Assembly: GCA_021817825.1 (NCBI GenBank)
Contig: JAKAFS010000020.1
Coordinates: 1-50,896 of the forward strand
Direction: 5' to 3'
Source: Deltaproteobacteria bacterium
GTDB taxonomy: Bacteria; Desulfobacterota; Syntrophia; Syntrophales; UBA5619
DNA length: 50,896 nt
The notes below the pieces were generated by a model. That model was not told the DNA's origin. It did no database searches and was given only the letters and a program-made list of their open reading frames with translations. Within the stretch, counting starts at the first letter, position 1. Every line of letters begins with the position of its first letter. Below are positions 25,101 through 34,698 of this stretch, in pieces. Made by a program: the position numbers and the translations under genes.

Positions 25101-26006
25101 TCAACCGATCGCCAGCATCGCCTCGATGCTTCGCCGGGCCGGAACTGCGATCTCTTCGGCCACTTCGATCGCCGGTTGCATCGCTTCGAGAGACCAGAGC
25201 ACCTTCTCCAGGGTCGTCTTTTTCATGTTCGGACAGACCAGGTCTTCGGTCAGGGGATAGAAGATCTTGTCGGGATTTTCCTTCTTCAGCCGGTGGATGA
25301 TTCCCGGCTCGGTTCCGACGACGATTTCCTTCGCCTTCGTCTCATGGGCAAACCGGCTCATCCCGCCGGTGGAGACGGTGATGTCCGCCAGGGCCGTCAC
25401 CTCGGGGCGGCATTCGGGATGGACGATGACGGCGCAGCCGGGATGGAGGGCCCGGGCGGCCGTGATGTGTTCCGGCAGGATCCGGGCATGGGTAGGGCAA
25501 AAGCCGGGCCAGGTGATGAAGGTGCGGCCCGTCTTTCCGGCCACGAAGGCGGCCAGGTACTGGTCGGGAACGAAGATGATCTCCCGGGCGTCCTTGAGCC
25601 CCCTTTCGACCACCTCCACGGCATTGGCCGAGGTGCAGCAGATGTCGCACTCGGCCTTGACGTCCGCCGAGGTGTTCACGTAGCAGACGACCTTCGCCCC
25701 GGGGTGCTCGGCCTTCAGCTTGCGGAGTGCCTCGGCGGTGATCATGTCCGCCATGGGGCAGCCGGCATCGGGGGCGGGCAAAAGGACGGTCTTGTTCGGC
25801 GAGAGGATCTTGGCCGTCTCGGCCATAAAATGGACGCCGCAAAAGACGATCACCTCGGCGTCGGTCTTCGCCGCCTCGATGCTCAAGCCCAGGGAATCGC
25901 CGACGTAATCGGCGCAGTCCTGCACCTCGGGCAGCTGATAGTTATGGGCCAGGATGACGGCCTTGCGTTCCTTCTTCAAATGTTCGATCTTTTCAATGAG
26001 TCCCAA
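25101..26006 (-). CDS. nadA: Quinolinate synthase A
   Basis: This 301-residue Fe-S enzyme condenses iminoaspartate with dihydroxyacetone phosphate to quinolinate for NAD synthesis. Characteristic blocks: AVILAHNYQLPEVQD, DSLGLS, VIVFCGVHFMAETAKIL, DAGCPMADMI, PGCAVIVHPECRPEV, STGGMSRFA, and the late DLVCPNMKKT Cys. A TTG start at 26006 is chosen because GAGGAGG lies six bases before it and the protein then begins close to where family members do. The open frame continues upstream but overlaps mnmA. With TTG the overlap is 14 bases. Confidence 0.95.
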   Translation of the reverse strand: MGLIEKIEHLKKERKAVILAHNYQLPEVQDCADYVGDSLGLSIEAAKTDAEVIVFCGVHFMAETAKILSPNKTVLLPAPDAGCPMADMITAEALRKLKAEHPGAKVVCYVNTSADVKAECDICCTSANAVEVVERGLKDAREIIFVPDQYLAAFVAGKTGRTFITWPGFCPTHARILPEHITAARALHPGCAVIVHPECRPEVTALADITVSTGGMSRFAHETKAKEIVVGTEPGIIHRLKKENPDKIFYPLTEDLVCPNMKKTTLEKVLWSLEAMQPAIEVAEEIAVPARRSIEAMLAIG

Positions 26007-27078
26007 AACAAACCTCCTCGATAATTCCCCCGCCCAGGACGGTCCGCCCGTCATAGAGCACTACCGACTGTCCGGGGGTAACGGCCTCCTGAGGCTCGCA
26101 GAACCGAACCGTCAGGCGTCCGCCTTCCTGTGAAATCTTGCAGCGCGCCGCCCGATGGGCGTAGCGGATCTTGGCCCAGGCCTCGGCGGGAAAGGCATCG
26201 ACGAGGCAGCGGACTTGATCGGCGATCAGTTCCGTCGACCGGAGATCCCCCTTTTCCCCGACAATCAGCCGGTTTTTTGGGACGTCGATCGCCAGGACAT
26301 AGAGGGGCCGGGGCGCGCTGATCCCCAGACCGCCCCGCTGGCCGATGGTGTAGCAGGCGATTCCCCGGTGCCGGCCGCGGACATTACCTTCGCGATCGAC
26401 GATCTCTCCCGGCGCGAGCTTCGCGCCCCGGCTGCGGAGAAAGGCCTCGTGCCCCTCGGCCGGGATAAAGCAGATGTCCTGGCTCTCCGGCTTCGCGAAG
26501 ACGGGGAGCCCCGCCTTTTCGGCGATCGCCCTAACCTCGTCCTTGACCAGGGAGGCCAGCGGGAAAAGGACCTTGGCCAGCGCCTCCCGGGGGATCGCGT
26601 GGAGGAAATAGGTCTGGTCCTTCCGCGGGTCCTTTGCCCTCACCAGGCAGCACTGCCCGTCGATCCGTTCGATTCCTGCGTAGTGGCCCGTGGCGATCCC
26701 GTCGAATCCCCAGGCCAGCGCCTTTTCCAGAAGGGAGGCGAACTTGATCTCCCGGTTGCAGGTCACGCAGGGATTCGGCGTCCGCCCCCGGCAATATTCG
26801 GCCACAAAAGGCCGGATGACCTTCTCCTCCAAATCGGCCGCGAAGTCAATCACATAATGGCCGATCCCCAGGGCCTGGCAGACGCGCCGGGCATCCTCGA
26901 CCTCCTTAGGGCCGCAGCATTTCGCTTTTCCCCCCTCGGCGGGAACCACGCCCAGGCACATGGTCACGCCGACCACTTCGTATCCCTCTTCCTTGAGGAG
27001 GAAGGCCGCCACGGCGGAATCGACGCCGCCGCTCATGGCGACGGCGATCTTCTTCAGCGCGCCGTTTTTCCTATCCAT
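25993..27078 (-). CDS. mnmA: tRNA-specific 2-thiouridylase
   Basis: This 361-residue enzyme activates U34 of tRNA with ATP and inserts sulfur delivered as persulfide. The P-loop-like SGGVDS is at 16-21, catalytic Cys104 in TPNPCVTCNREIKF, and the second catalytic Cys in SQDICFIP. A C-terminal beta domain ends in GQSVVLYDG and GGGIIEE. The ATG at 27078 is preferred for its GGAAG site and for length. ATGs at 27093 and 27090 are alternatives. It lies downstream of nifS, its expected sulfur donor, in the same orientation. Confidence 0.95.
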   Translation of the reverse strand: MDRKNGALKKIAVAMSGGVDSAVAAFLLKEEGYEVVGVTMCLGVVPAEGGKAKCCGPKEVEDARRVCQALGIGHYVIDFAADLEEKVIRPFVAEYCRGRTPNPCVTCNREIKFASLLEKALAWGFDGIATGHYAGIERIDGQCCLVRAKDPRKDQTYFLHAIPREALAKVLFPLASLVKDEVRAIAEKAGLPVFAKPESQDICFIPAEGHEAFLRSRGAKLAPGEIVDREGNVRGRHRGIACYTIGQRGGLGISAPRPLYVLAIDVPKNRLIVGEKGDLRSTELIADQVRCLVDAFPAEAWAKIRYAHRAARCKISQEGGRLTVRFCEPQEAVTPGQSVVLYDGRTVLGGGIIEEVCFGTH

Positions 27079-27230
27079 ATCCTCTTCCATCATCGCGAAT
27101 CGTTGGTCTTTCTTTCCCGCATTGCCGGGACCGACATCCGCTTCGGGGGACGCGGTCGGACAGGGGTCACCATATACCATCTTTTGCTAGAATGCCATTG
27201 GGGAGCACGACCAAGGGGTCCGGCGGCACC

Positions 27231-28388
27231 TCAGCGGGACGCCCGAGGGCGCAGCCGGCCGACGACCTGAACCAGCGCTGCCAGGGCCGCATCGACCTCC
27301 TCTTCGGTGGTCTGCCGGCCGAGGGTGAACCGGAGCGAACCGCGCAAAAACTCCCTGGGCAGGCCGATGGCGGAAAGGACATGGGAGGCCTCCATGCTCG
27401 TGGAGGAACAGGCCGAACCGGTCGCGCAGGCGATCCCCTGCATGTCGAGCCCCAGGAGCACCCCTTCCGCCTCGATGCCGGACAGGGAAAAGTGAATATG
27501 GCCCGGCAGCCGCTCGGCAGGATGGCCGTTCAGACGAACCCCGGCGAGCCGTTCCAAAACTCCGCGCTGGAACCGGTCCCGCAGGACGGTCAGCCGTTCC
27601 AGTTCGCCGGGCAGTTCCGCCGCGGCCAGCTCCGCGGCCTTGGCAAAGCCCACGATCCCCGGCACGTTCAGGGTCGAGGCGCGCCGCCGTCCTTCCTGCT
27701 CGCCTCCGTGCAGAAAAGGCGCCAGCCGCGTCCCTTTCCGGATATAGAGCAGGCCGACCCCTTTGGGACCGTAGAGCTTGTGGGCCGAGGCGCTGACCAG
27801 ATCGGCGTTGAGGTCCGCAGCGGTAAAGGGAAGGTGGCCGAAGGTCTGGACGGCATCGGTATGGAAACAGATCCCCCGTTCCCGGGCGATGGCGCCGATG
27901 GCGGCCACGGGCTGGAGCGTCCCGATCTCGTTGTTGGCGTGCATGACGGAGATGAGGATGGTTTTTTCCGTGATCGCCCGGCGGACGTCCTCGGGATCGA
28001 CGCGCCCGGTTCCGTCCACGGGCAGAAGGGTGATCCGGAACCCCTCTTTTTCGAGAAAACGGGCGCTTTCGAGAACGGCATGGTGCTCGACGGCGGAGAC
28101 GATGAGGTGATCGCCTTTTTCCCGGTTCCCGTAGGCAACCCCTTTGAGAGCGAAATTGTCGCTTTCCGTGCCGCCGCTCGTAAAGACGATCTCCGCAGGG
28201 GCGGCCCCGAGGAGCGCCGCGAGCTTATTTCTTGCCGCCTCCACCGCCATCCCCGCCTCCTGACCGAAGGCATGGAGGCTCGCCGGATTCCCGAAGACCC
28301 TCCCGAAACAGGGGAGCATGGCCGCCAGGACCTGGGGATCCAACGGCGTCGTCGCCGCATAGTCGAGGTAGATCCGCTCTTTTTCCAT
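27231..28388 (-). CDS. nifS: Cysteine desulfurase (NifS/IscS type)
   Basis: This 385-residue PLP enzyme turns cysteine to alanine and holds the sulfur as a persulfide for Fe-S clusters and tRNA thiolation. It begins IYLDYAATTPLD. The PLP lysine is Lys204 (SASAHKLYGPKG) and the persulfide Cys is Cys327 (ATGSACSS), in the longer loop of group I enzymes. The ATG overlaps the hydE stop in TAATG, indicating coupling. A much longer open frame upstream is hydE shadow. mnmA follows 152 bases on. Confidence 0.95.
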   Translation of the reverse strand: MEKERIYLDYAATTPLDPQVLAAMLPCFGRVFGNPASLHAFGQEAGMAVEAARNKLAALLGAAPAEIVFTSGGTESDNFALKGVAYGNREKGDHLIVSAVEHHAVLESARFLEKEGFRITLLPVDGTGRVDPEDVRRAITEKTILISVMHANNEIGTLQPVAAIGAIARERGICFHTDAVQTFGHLPFTAADLNADLVSASAHKLYGPKGVGLLYIRKGTRLAPFLHGGEQEGRRRASTLNVPGIVGFAKAAELAAAELPGELERLTVLRDRFQRGVLERLAGVRLNGHPAERLPGHIHFSLSGIEAEGVLLGLDMQGIACATGSACSSTSMEASHVLSAIGLPREFLRGSLRFTLGRQTTEEEVDAALAALVQVVGRLRPRASR

Positions 28389-29449
28389 TACGAGTGGGTC
28401 CCCCTCCGGGGCAGCGTCCTGCGGCGTCCGCCCTGGCCTTTCCCCACGGTCCTGCCGATCGAGAGAATCCGGCTGCCGAGACAGCTTCGGCATTCCGCGG
28501 CGGTTTCGCGGATGCAGGCTTTGGCTGGATAGATCTCGTAATCGGCGCGATAGGCGACGGGAGTCAGGTTCGGCATGACGATATTGGCGCCCCGGGAAAG
28601 ACCCAGTTCCCGTCCCTGGGCGAGATTCAGCGTCGCGAGCGCGGTCGTGCTGGGGATGTTCGCCTCGGGACAGAGGAGCCGGGAAAGGGCGATCGTCTTG
28701 TAGGTCATCAGCTCCGTGGCCGGGACCTGCTCTCCCGAGGGGGCGCAAAACTTCGCGCCATCCTGTCCCAGGGGCGTTCCCGGATGGGCGATGAAGGGCC
28801 CCACGCCGATCATGTCCAGGTCCAGTTCTTGAAAAAGGGCGATGTCCCGCGCCAGATCTCCATAGGTCTGCCCGGGAATGCCGATCATGACGCCGCTGCC
28901 GATCTCGTAGCCCAGCGCGGCGAGCTTTCTCAGAATCGCCAGGCGATCCGACCGCCGGTCGGCAAGGGGAGGGTGGATTTGCTCGAAGAGGGCCCGGTTC
29001 GAGGTTTCGAAACGCAAAAGATAACGGTCCGCTCCGGCCTCCCGCCAGGCCTTGAGGTCCTCATCGGCGCGTTCGCCGAGGCTGAGCGTGACGGCCAAAG
29101 GGGTCTCGCGGCGGATCTGCCGGATGATCCCCGCCATCCAGTCCCGGGTGATCCCCTCGTCTTCGCCGGCCTGCATGACCACCGTGCCGTATCCGTAAGC
29201 CACCGCCTCGGCGGCGCAACTCATGATCTCTTCGGCGGTCATCCGGTAACGGGAAAGCTGGCGATTGCCGGCCCGCAGGCCGCAGTAATGGCACTCCCGG
29301 CGGCAGCGGTTGGAAATCTCGACGAGGCCCCGGAGGTGCACCTCCTCTCCCACGCTCTGCCGCCGGATTTCATCGGCCCTCTCCCAGAGCCGCGCCAGTT
29401 CCTCTTCCCGCTCTTCGCGAAGCCAGGCTTCGATTTCCCTCAGCTCCAT
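28388..29449 (-). CDS. hydE: [FeFe]-hydrogenase maturase HydE (radical SAM)
   Basis: This 353-residue protein resembles Thermotoga HydE throughout: radical-SAM Cys49-x3-Cys53-x2-Cys56 (NRCRRECHYCGLR), VVMQAGEDEGIT, VTLSLGERADED, ADRYLLRFET, GVMIGIPGQTYGDLARD, LDMIGVGPFIAHPGTPL, and the C-terminal Cys pair in KACIRETAAECRSC. HydE builds the dithiomethylamine-bearing diiron unit of [FeFe]-hydrogenase. No hydF, hydG or hydA is in the window. The ATG at 29449 has an AGGGG site. It is placed between metW and nifS, within the sulfur cluster. Confidence 0.93.
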   Translation of the reverse strand: MELREIEAWLREEREEELARLWERADEIRRQSVGEEVHLRGLVEISNRCRRECHYCGLRAGNRQLSRYRMTAEEIMSCAAEAVAYGYGTVVMQAGEDEGITRDWMAGIIRQIRRETPLAVTLSLGERADEDLKAWREAGADRYLLRFETSNRALFEQIHPPLADRRSDRLAILRKLAALGYEIGSGVMIGIPGQTYGDLARDIALFQELDLDMIGVGPFIAHPGTPLGQDGAKFCAPSGEQVPATELMTYKTIALSRLLCPEANIPSTTALATLNLAQGRELGLSRGANIVMPNLTPVAYRADYEIYPAKACIRETAAECRSCLGSRILSIGRTVGKGQGGRRRTLPRRGTHS

Positions 29450-29456
29450 CGGCCCC

Positions 29457-30116
29457 TCACCCTGCCTTTTTATGTTCCCCTTCGCCGTCCTGGGCATTCC
29501 AGGCCGAAAGGAGGAAAACCGCGCTCAGGGCCCGGAGATTGGGCCAGAAGGTCACTTCCCCCCGGCCGTCCAGGAAGCGGGCCTGTTCGATCGTGAATCC
29601 CTTTTCCCGGCAAAAGGCCGTAAAATCGCTGATGCTCAAGAACCGCACGTTGGGGGTGTCGTACCAGCGGTAGGGAAGGGAGGGGGTCATGGGCGCCCGC
29701 CCCCGGAAGAAGAGGGAAAAGCGGGCATTCCAGTGGGCGAAGTTGGGGAACCCGACGATGACCCGGTTCCCGACCCGCAGGGCCTCCTTCAGGAGGAAGA
29801 AGGCCTTCCGCACCTCCTGGAGGCTTTGGTTCAGGATGACGTAATCGAAGGAGTGGTCGGGGTATTCCGAAAGGCCGCTTTCGATGTCGCTCTGACAGAC
29901 CGAGATCCCCTTCCGGACGCATTCGTAGATCGCCTTCTCGTCCAGTTCGATCCCCTGGACCCAGGCGTTCTTGTCCCGCATCAGCAGGTGGATCAGATCG
30001 CCCGTGCCGGTGCCGAGGTCGAGGACCCGGGCGCCCGGATCGATCATCTCGAAGATGATCCGATGATCGGGACGGATGTCCTTGCTATTGTTTTTTGTTG
30101 CCATTGCCGTTTCCAT
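29457..30116 (-). CDS. metW: MetW methyltransferase-like protein
   Basis: This 219-residue class I methyltransferase fold protein matches Met[28 protein letters not shown] (AdoMet motif I), the block [33 protein letters not shown] and [11 protein letters not shown]. MetW is genetically linked to MetX in methionine biosynthesis and supports homoserine acyltransferase activity. The start is ambiguous: ATG 30116 overlaps metX by 32 bases, ATG 30104 by 20. The overlap lies in a GGAAAY-type repeat. Its stop is eight bases from the hydE start. Confidence 0.93.
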   Translation of the reverse strand: METAMATKNNSKDIRPDHRIIFEMIDPGARVLDLGTGTGDLIHLLMRDKNAWVQGIELDEKAIYECVRKGISVCQSDIESGLSEYPDHSFDYVILNQSLQEVRKAFFLLKEALRVGNRVIVGFPNFAHWNARFSLFFRGRAPMTPSLPYRWYDTPNVRFLSISDFTAFCREKGFTIEQARFLDGRGEVTFWPNLRALSAVFLLSAWNAQDGEGEHKKAG

Positions 30117-31287
30117 TTCCGTTGCTATTTCTTTTACCCGCGTAGGTCCGCTCCAGGAAGTGGCGGATCAGGGTCCCCTCGCCTTCCAGTTCCACCAAAA
30201 AGGCGTCGTGGCCATAGGTGGATTTCAGTTCGCAGTAGGTGGCATCGACCTGACGGCGCTTCAGGAGCCGGACGATCTCCTGGGACTGGTGCGAAGGGTA
30301 GAGCCAGTCGGACTGGAAGGAGATGACCAGAAAGCAGGTGTCGATCCCTTTTGGGGCGATCAGCCGCCCGCCCGAGAGGTCCAGATAATCCATCGCCTTG
30401 GTGATGTAGAGGTACGAATTGGCGTCGAACCGCTTGACGAAGTTCGCCCCCCGGTAGCGGAGGTACCCCTCCACCTCGAAGTCGGCATCGAAGTTGAAAT
30501 TGAACTGGCCCTGCTTGAGCCTCCGGGAGAATTTCTCCTCCATCGACTGGTCACTCATGAAGGTGATGTGACCGATCATCCGCGCGACGGCGAGCCCCTT
30601 TTCCGGCTGGCCCGTTTCGTAATAGTGGCCCTCCCGCCAGGCGGGATCGGACATGATCGACTGGCGGATCACCTCGTTGAAGGCGATCTGCTGCGGCGAG
30701 TGCTTGAGCGCCGTGGCGATGGGGATCGCGGAGCGAACCCGTTCCGGATAGGAGGCCACCCACTGAAGGGCCTGCATCCCGCCCATCGAGCCGCCGGCCA
30801 CGCAGAGGAGCTTCTCGATTCCGAGAAAATCGATGAGGCGCCGCTGCGCCGCCACCATGTCGCCGATGGTGATGAAGGGGAAATCGGTCCCGTAGGGCTT
30901 CCCGGTCTGCGGATTGACCGAAGCGGGGCCCGTGCTCCCCTTGCAGCCGCCGATCACGTTCGAGCAGATCAGGAAATAGCGGTCCGTATCGAAGGGCTTC
31001 CCCGGGCCAATCATGGCGTCCCACCAGCCGGGGCTCTTGTCGCCGGGATAGAACCCCGCGGCATGGGCATCCCCCGAAAGGGCGTGGAGGATGAGGACCG
31101 CGTTGGACTTTTCGGCGTTCAGCCGCCCGTAGGTTTCATAGGCGATCGTCACCGGGCCCAGGGTTTCGCCGCTCTCCAATTCCAGCGGCCCGGGAAAGGT
31201 AAACTCCTGCGGTGCGACGATTCCGATCGAGTGGCTGCTGTCTACAGGCGCCACTGCCGTTGTTTTTTCCGTTTCCTTTTTTACCAT
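30085..31287 (-). CDS. metX: Homoserine O-acetyltransferase
   Basis: This 400-residue alpha/beta-hydrolase-fold enzyme makes O-acetylhomoserine, the substrate of MetY. The nucleophile is Ser167 in [24 protein letters not shown] and the C-terminal STYGHDAFL with the catalytic His are typical; the catalytic Asp is in [10 protein letters not shown]. The C-terminus ends in an unusual Asn-Gly repeat tail ([11 protein letters not shown]) encoded by a short tandem repeat that also forms the metW start. The ATG at 31287 with an AAGGAAA site is preferred over the TTG at 31299. Confidence 0.95.
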   Translation of the reverse strand: MVKKETEKTTAVAPVDSSHSIGIVAPQEFTFPGPLELESGETLGPVTIAYETYGRLNAEKSNAVLILHALSGDAHAAGFYPGDKSPGWWDAMIGPGKPFDTDRYFLICSNVIGGCKGSTGPASVNPQTGKPYGTDFPFITIGDMVAAQRRLIDFLGIEKLLCVAGGSMGGMQALQWVASYPERVRSAIPIATALKHSPQQIAFNEVIRQSIMSDPAWREGHYYETGQPEKGLAVARMIGHITFMSDQSMEEKFSRRLKQGQFNFNFDADFEVEGYLRYRGANFVKRFDANSYLYITKAMDYLDLSGGRLIAPKGIDTCFLVISFQSDWLYPSHQSQEIVRLLKRRQVDATYCELKSTYGHDAFLVELEGEGTLIRHFLERTYAGKRNSNGNGNGNGNKKQ

Positions 31288-31399
31288 CGTTTCCTTCAAC
31301 TCATGATCTCATTATCCGCACCGGATAACGCCGTCCCTATTTTCTAAATCAATCCAATTTCTCTTCCCCGCCCCGGGGCGGAGGTGCGTTCCCGAAGGG

Positions 31400-31458
31400 A
31401 AAATGGGGACAGCTCCCCTATTTCCCAGAGGAAAATAGGGGAGCTGTCCCAAATTTTC
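31400..31458. repeat. REP-like long inverted repeat between cysK and metX
   Basis: GGGACAGCTCCCCTATTT (31406-31423) pairs perfectly with AAATAGGGGAGCTGTCCC (31433-31450) around a nine-base loop, flanked by further A/T pairing. The core GGGGACAGCT(A)CCCTATTT recurs at 45796-45822. Such sequences are typical of REP elements mobilised by RAYT transposases, though none is encoded here. It occupies the 259-base gap between the cysK stop and the metX start and may also affect read-through. Confidence 0.7.
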
Positions 31459-31546
31459 CTCATCTTTGCAGCGGAGCGAGGAGGTGCAGGGTCGAAAAAA
31501 GTTCTTGAGCGCCGAGGGAAGGTACTTCCGTCCCGGGCGAGCCCCC

Positions 31547-32473
31547 TCACCCCTCCTGAAACAGCCAGGTAGAGAGATACCGCTCTCCCGTATCGGGGAG
31601 AACGACGACGATCAATTTCCCCCGGTTCTCGGTCCGCTTGGCCACTTCCAGGGCCGCCCAGAGGGCCGCGCCGCCCGAGATGCCGGCCAGTATCCCCTCT
31701 TCCTTCGCCAGCCGCCGCGCCGTGGCGCCTGCGTTCTCGTTGGCCACGGGGATGATCTCGTCGATGATCCCCCGGTTGAGGACGCCGGGGATGAACCCCG
31801 CCCCGATCCCCTGGATCTTGTGCGGACCCGGCTTTCCTCCCGCCAGCACCGGCGACCCTTCCGGTTCGACGGCGATCGCCTTGAATCCGGGCTTCTTCGC
31901 CTTCAGGACCTCGGCGACCCCCGTCAGGGTGCCGCCGGTTCCGACGCCGGCCACGAGGATGTCCGCCTTCCCGTCCGTATCGGCCCAGATTTCCTCGGCC
32001 GTGGTCTTTCTGTGGATCTCGGGGTTCGCGGGATTCTGGAACTGCTGGGGAATGATCGCCCCGGGCGTCGCCGCCGCCAGTTCCTCGGCCTTTCGGATCG
32101 CCCCGGTCATCCCTTCGGCGCCCGGCGTCAGGACCACCTCGGCCCCAAAGATCGCCAGCAGCTGCCGCCGCTCCATGCTCATCGTATCGGGCATGGTGAG
32201 GATCAGCCGGTAACCCTTCGCCGCCGCCGTGAAGGCCAGGGCGATCCCGGTGTTGCCGCTCGTCGGCTCGATAATCACCGACCCTGGCTTCAGGAGACCC
32301 TGCTTTTCGGCGGCTTCGATCATGGCAACGCCGATCCGGTCCTTGACGCTGGAGAGGGGGTTGAAGGACTCCACCTTGACGACCACCGTCGCCGGGCTCC
32401 CTGCGGCCATCCGGTTCAGGCGGACCAGGGGGGTGTGACCTACGGTCTTCGTGATATCTTCATAGATCTTCAT
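31547..32473 (-). CDS. cysK: Cysteine synthase (O-acetylserine sulfhydrylase)
   Basis: This 308-residue PLP enzyme makes cysteine from O-acetylserine and sulfide. The PLP lysine is Lys44 ([11 protein letters not shown]). Also seen: [27 protein letters not shown], the PLP phosphate loop [11 protein letters not shown], and [15 protein letters not shown] for the CysE-tail binding region. An ideal AAAGGAGG site precedes the ATG. It lies 116 bases downstream of metY in the Rrf2-led operon and uses the product of cysE encoded 7 kb further on. Confidence 0.96.
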   Translation of the reverse strand: MKIYEDITKTVGHTPLVRLNRMAAGSPATVVVKVESFNPLSSVKDRIGVAMIEAAEKQGLLKPGSVIIEPTSGNTGIALAFTAAAKGYRLILTMPDTMSMERRQLLAIFGAEVVLTPGAEGMTGAIRKAEELAAATPGAIIPQQFQNPANPEIHRKTTAEEIWADTDGKADILVAGVGTGGTLTGVAEVLKAKKPGFKAIAVEPEGSPVLAGGKPGPHKIQGIGAGFIPGVLNRGIIDEIIPVANENAGATARRLAKEEGILAGISGGAALWAALEVAKRTENRGKLIVVVLPDTGERYLSTWLFQEG

Positions 32474-32504
32474 CGCTTCCTCCTTTTACTAGAGCCAGAG
32501 TTCC

Positions 32505-32572
32505 TGCTGCCTCATTCCCGGATTCCCGCTGGAGTTTACCCTCGCGAAAGCGGGGGCGGGAACGACCTTCTT
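32505..32572. repeat. Short inverted-repeat element between cysK and metY
   Basis: The gap holds CATTCCCGGATTCCCGC ... GCGAAAGCGGGGGCGGGAACG, an interrupted inverted repeat of the CATTCCCGCG...AAGCGGGAAT type that is scattered in many proteobacterial genomes. A fragment of the same type (TCATTCCCGCGGCTCC) appears near 49823. It probably represents a small intergenic repeat rather than a terminator, as no T tract follows. Confidence 0.4.
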
Positions 32573-32589
32573 TCCAATCCTTATTTCCT

Positions 32590-33891
<1,302 letters not shown>

Positions 33892-33944
33892 CTATTCTCC
33901 TTATTCTCAATGCTATTGTTAAGATGATTTCCGTTCGTATGCAA

Positions 33945-33980
33945 TAAAAAACCCGCTGTGTCATCGACGGATCAGCGGGT
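33945..33980 (-). terminator. Rho-independent terminator upstream of metY (candidate attenuator)
   Basis: On the minus strand ACCCGCTG pairs with CAGCGGGT (33973-33980 with 33951-33958) around a 14-base loop, followed directly by six T residues. It lies 30 bases after the leader ORF stop and 56 bases before the metY ATG. A terminator in front of a biosynthetic gene and after a Met/Cys-rich ORF is the classic attenuator arrangement. A clear alternative antiterminator was not worked out. Confidence 0.75.
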
Positions 33981-34009
33981 GACGACGTTCATGTTTTTAA
34001 AATGGATCT

Positions 34010-34057
34010 TCACATGAACAGGCCTCCCCGTCCGGCATAGCGACACATGCACATCAT
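34010..34057 (-). CDS. Putative Met/Cys leader peptide (15 codons)
   Basis: A short ORF on the minus strand encodes MMCMCRYAGRGGLFM, with four Met and two Cys among 15 residues and the Met/Cys codons clustered at the start. It begins 13 bases after the Rrf2 stop, with an AAGG ribosome site, and is followed by a rho-independent terminator and then metY. The composition matches the amino acids made by the downstream operon, so ribosome stalling at scarce Met-tRNA or Cys-tRNA could control read-through. Coding status is inferred from context and composition. Confidence 0.6.
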   Translation of the reverse strand: MMCMCRYAGRGGLFM

Positions 34058-34070
34058 GACCTTGACCCCG

Positions 34071-34505
34071 TTATTTTCCCGCTTCATCGCACCTTTTCTC
34101 CTGCTGCCGCACCACCATTTCGGCAAGCGTCGTGTTTTCCAGTGTCTGCTGCATCCCTTTGGACGCCTCGCCCCAAATATCCCGGGAGATGCAGGAGGCG
34201 GCCCGTTCGCAAAGCGAGGGGTTGTCCACGCAATCCACAAGACACAAAGAGCCTTCCAGAACCTGGAGGATCTCCTTGAGCGAAATGGTCTCCGGCGCTT
34301 TTCCCAGGAGGTACCCCCCATGGGCGCCCCGCTGGGAGTTGATCAGCCCCGTCGTCTTGAGGGGGTTGATCAACTGACCGAGATATTTCTCCGAGATCCC
34401 CTGACGGCCGGCGATATCCTTGAGAAAGATCGGCCCGTTCCCATAATGGAGGGCCAGATCGAGCATCAATCTCACGCCGTAGCGGCCCCGTGTCGATAGT
34501 TTCAT
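34071..34505 (-). CDS. Rrf2-family (IscR/CymR-like) regulator of the sulfur operon
   Basis: This 144-residue paralogue of the regulator at 18970-19416 begins MKLSTRGRYGVRLMLDLA and has the same four cysteines (88, 92, 99, 105). It precedes metY-cysK-metX-metW. CymR-type Rrf2 proteins repress sulfur assimilation genes with CysK as partner, and IscR types sense Fe-S clusters. The four Cys suggest the second, the neighbours the first. It has a near-consensus promoter and an inverted-repeat site between promoter and gene, consistent with autoregulation. Confidence 0.93.
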   Translation of the reverse strand: MKLSTRGRYGVRLMLDLALHYGNGPIFLKDIAGRQGISEKYLGQLINPLKTTGLINSQRGAHGGYLLGKAPETISLKEILQVLEGSLCLVDCVDNPSLCERAASCISRDIWGEASKGMQQTLENTTLAEMVVRQQEKRCDEAGK

Positions 34506-34526
34506 TTCCTGCGGCTTGCCTCGATC

Positions 34527-34581
34527 CCTACTTTTTCTACTATTTTGGTAGGAATTATATCCATGCCGGCGGCAGTGTCAA
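34527..34581 (-). promoter_or_regulatory. Consensus promoter and candidate Rrf2 operator of the sulfur operon
   Basis: On the minus strand a perfect TTGACA (34576-34581) and a perfect TATAAT (34554-34559) are spaced 16 bases apart. Immediately downstream is CCTACCAAAATAGTAGAA...GTAGG (34527-34552), an interrupted CCTAC/GTAGG inverted repeat of the size used by Rrf2 dimers. A strong promoter overlapped by such a site suggests repression by the adjacent regulator. Confidence 0.65.
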
Positions 34582-34698
34582 GCAGATTTTGAATTTATAT
34601 TTATAGCAATATGATTTTCAGCGGTTATCTATCCACCTTGACTTCCCGCCCCCTTTCGATTAGAGAATTTCTTCTTTCCCGGGCGATGAGGATTCATT

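Noticed and set aside
30076-31347. 423-residue plus-strand open frame opposite metX
   Set aside because: It mirrors the metX codons in the high-GC third-position frame and has no domain; metX is unambiguous.
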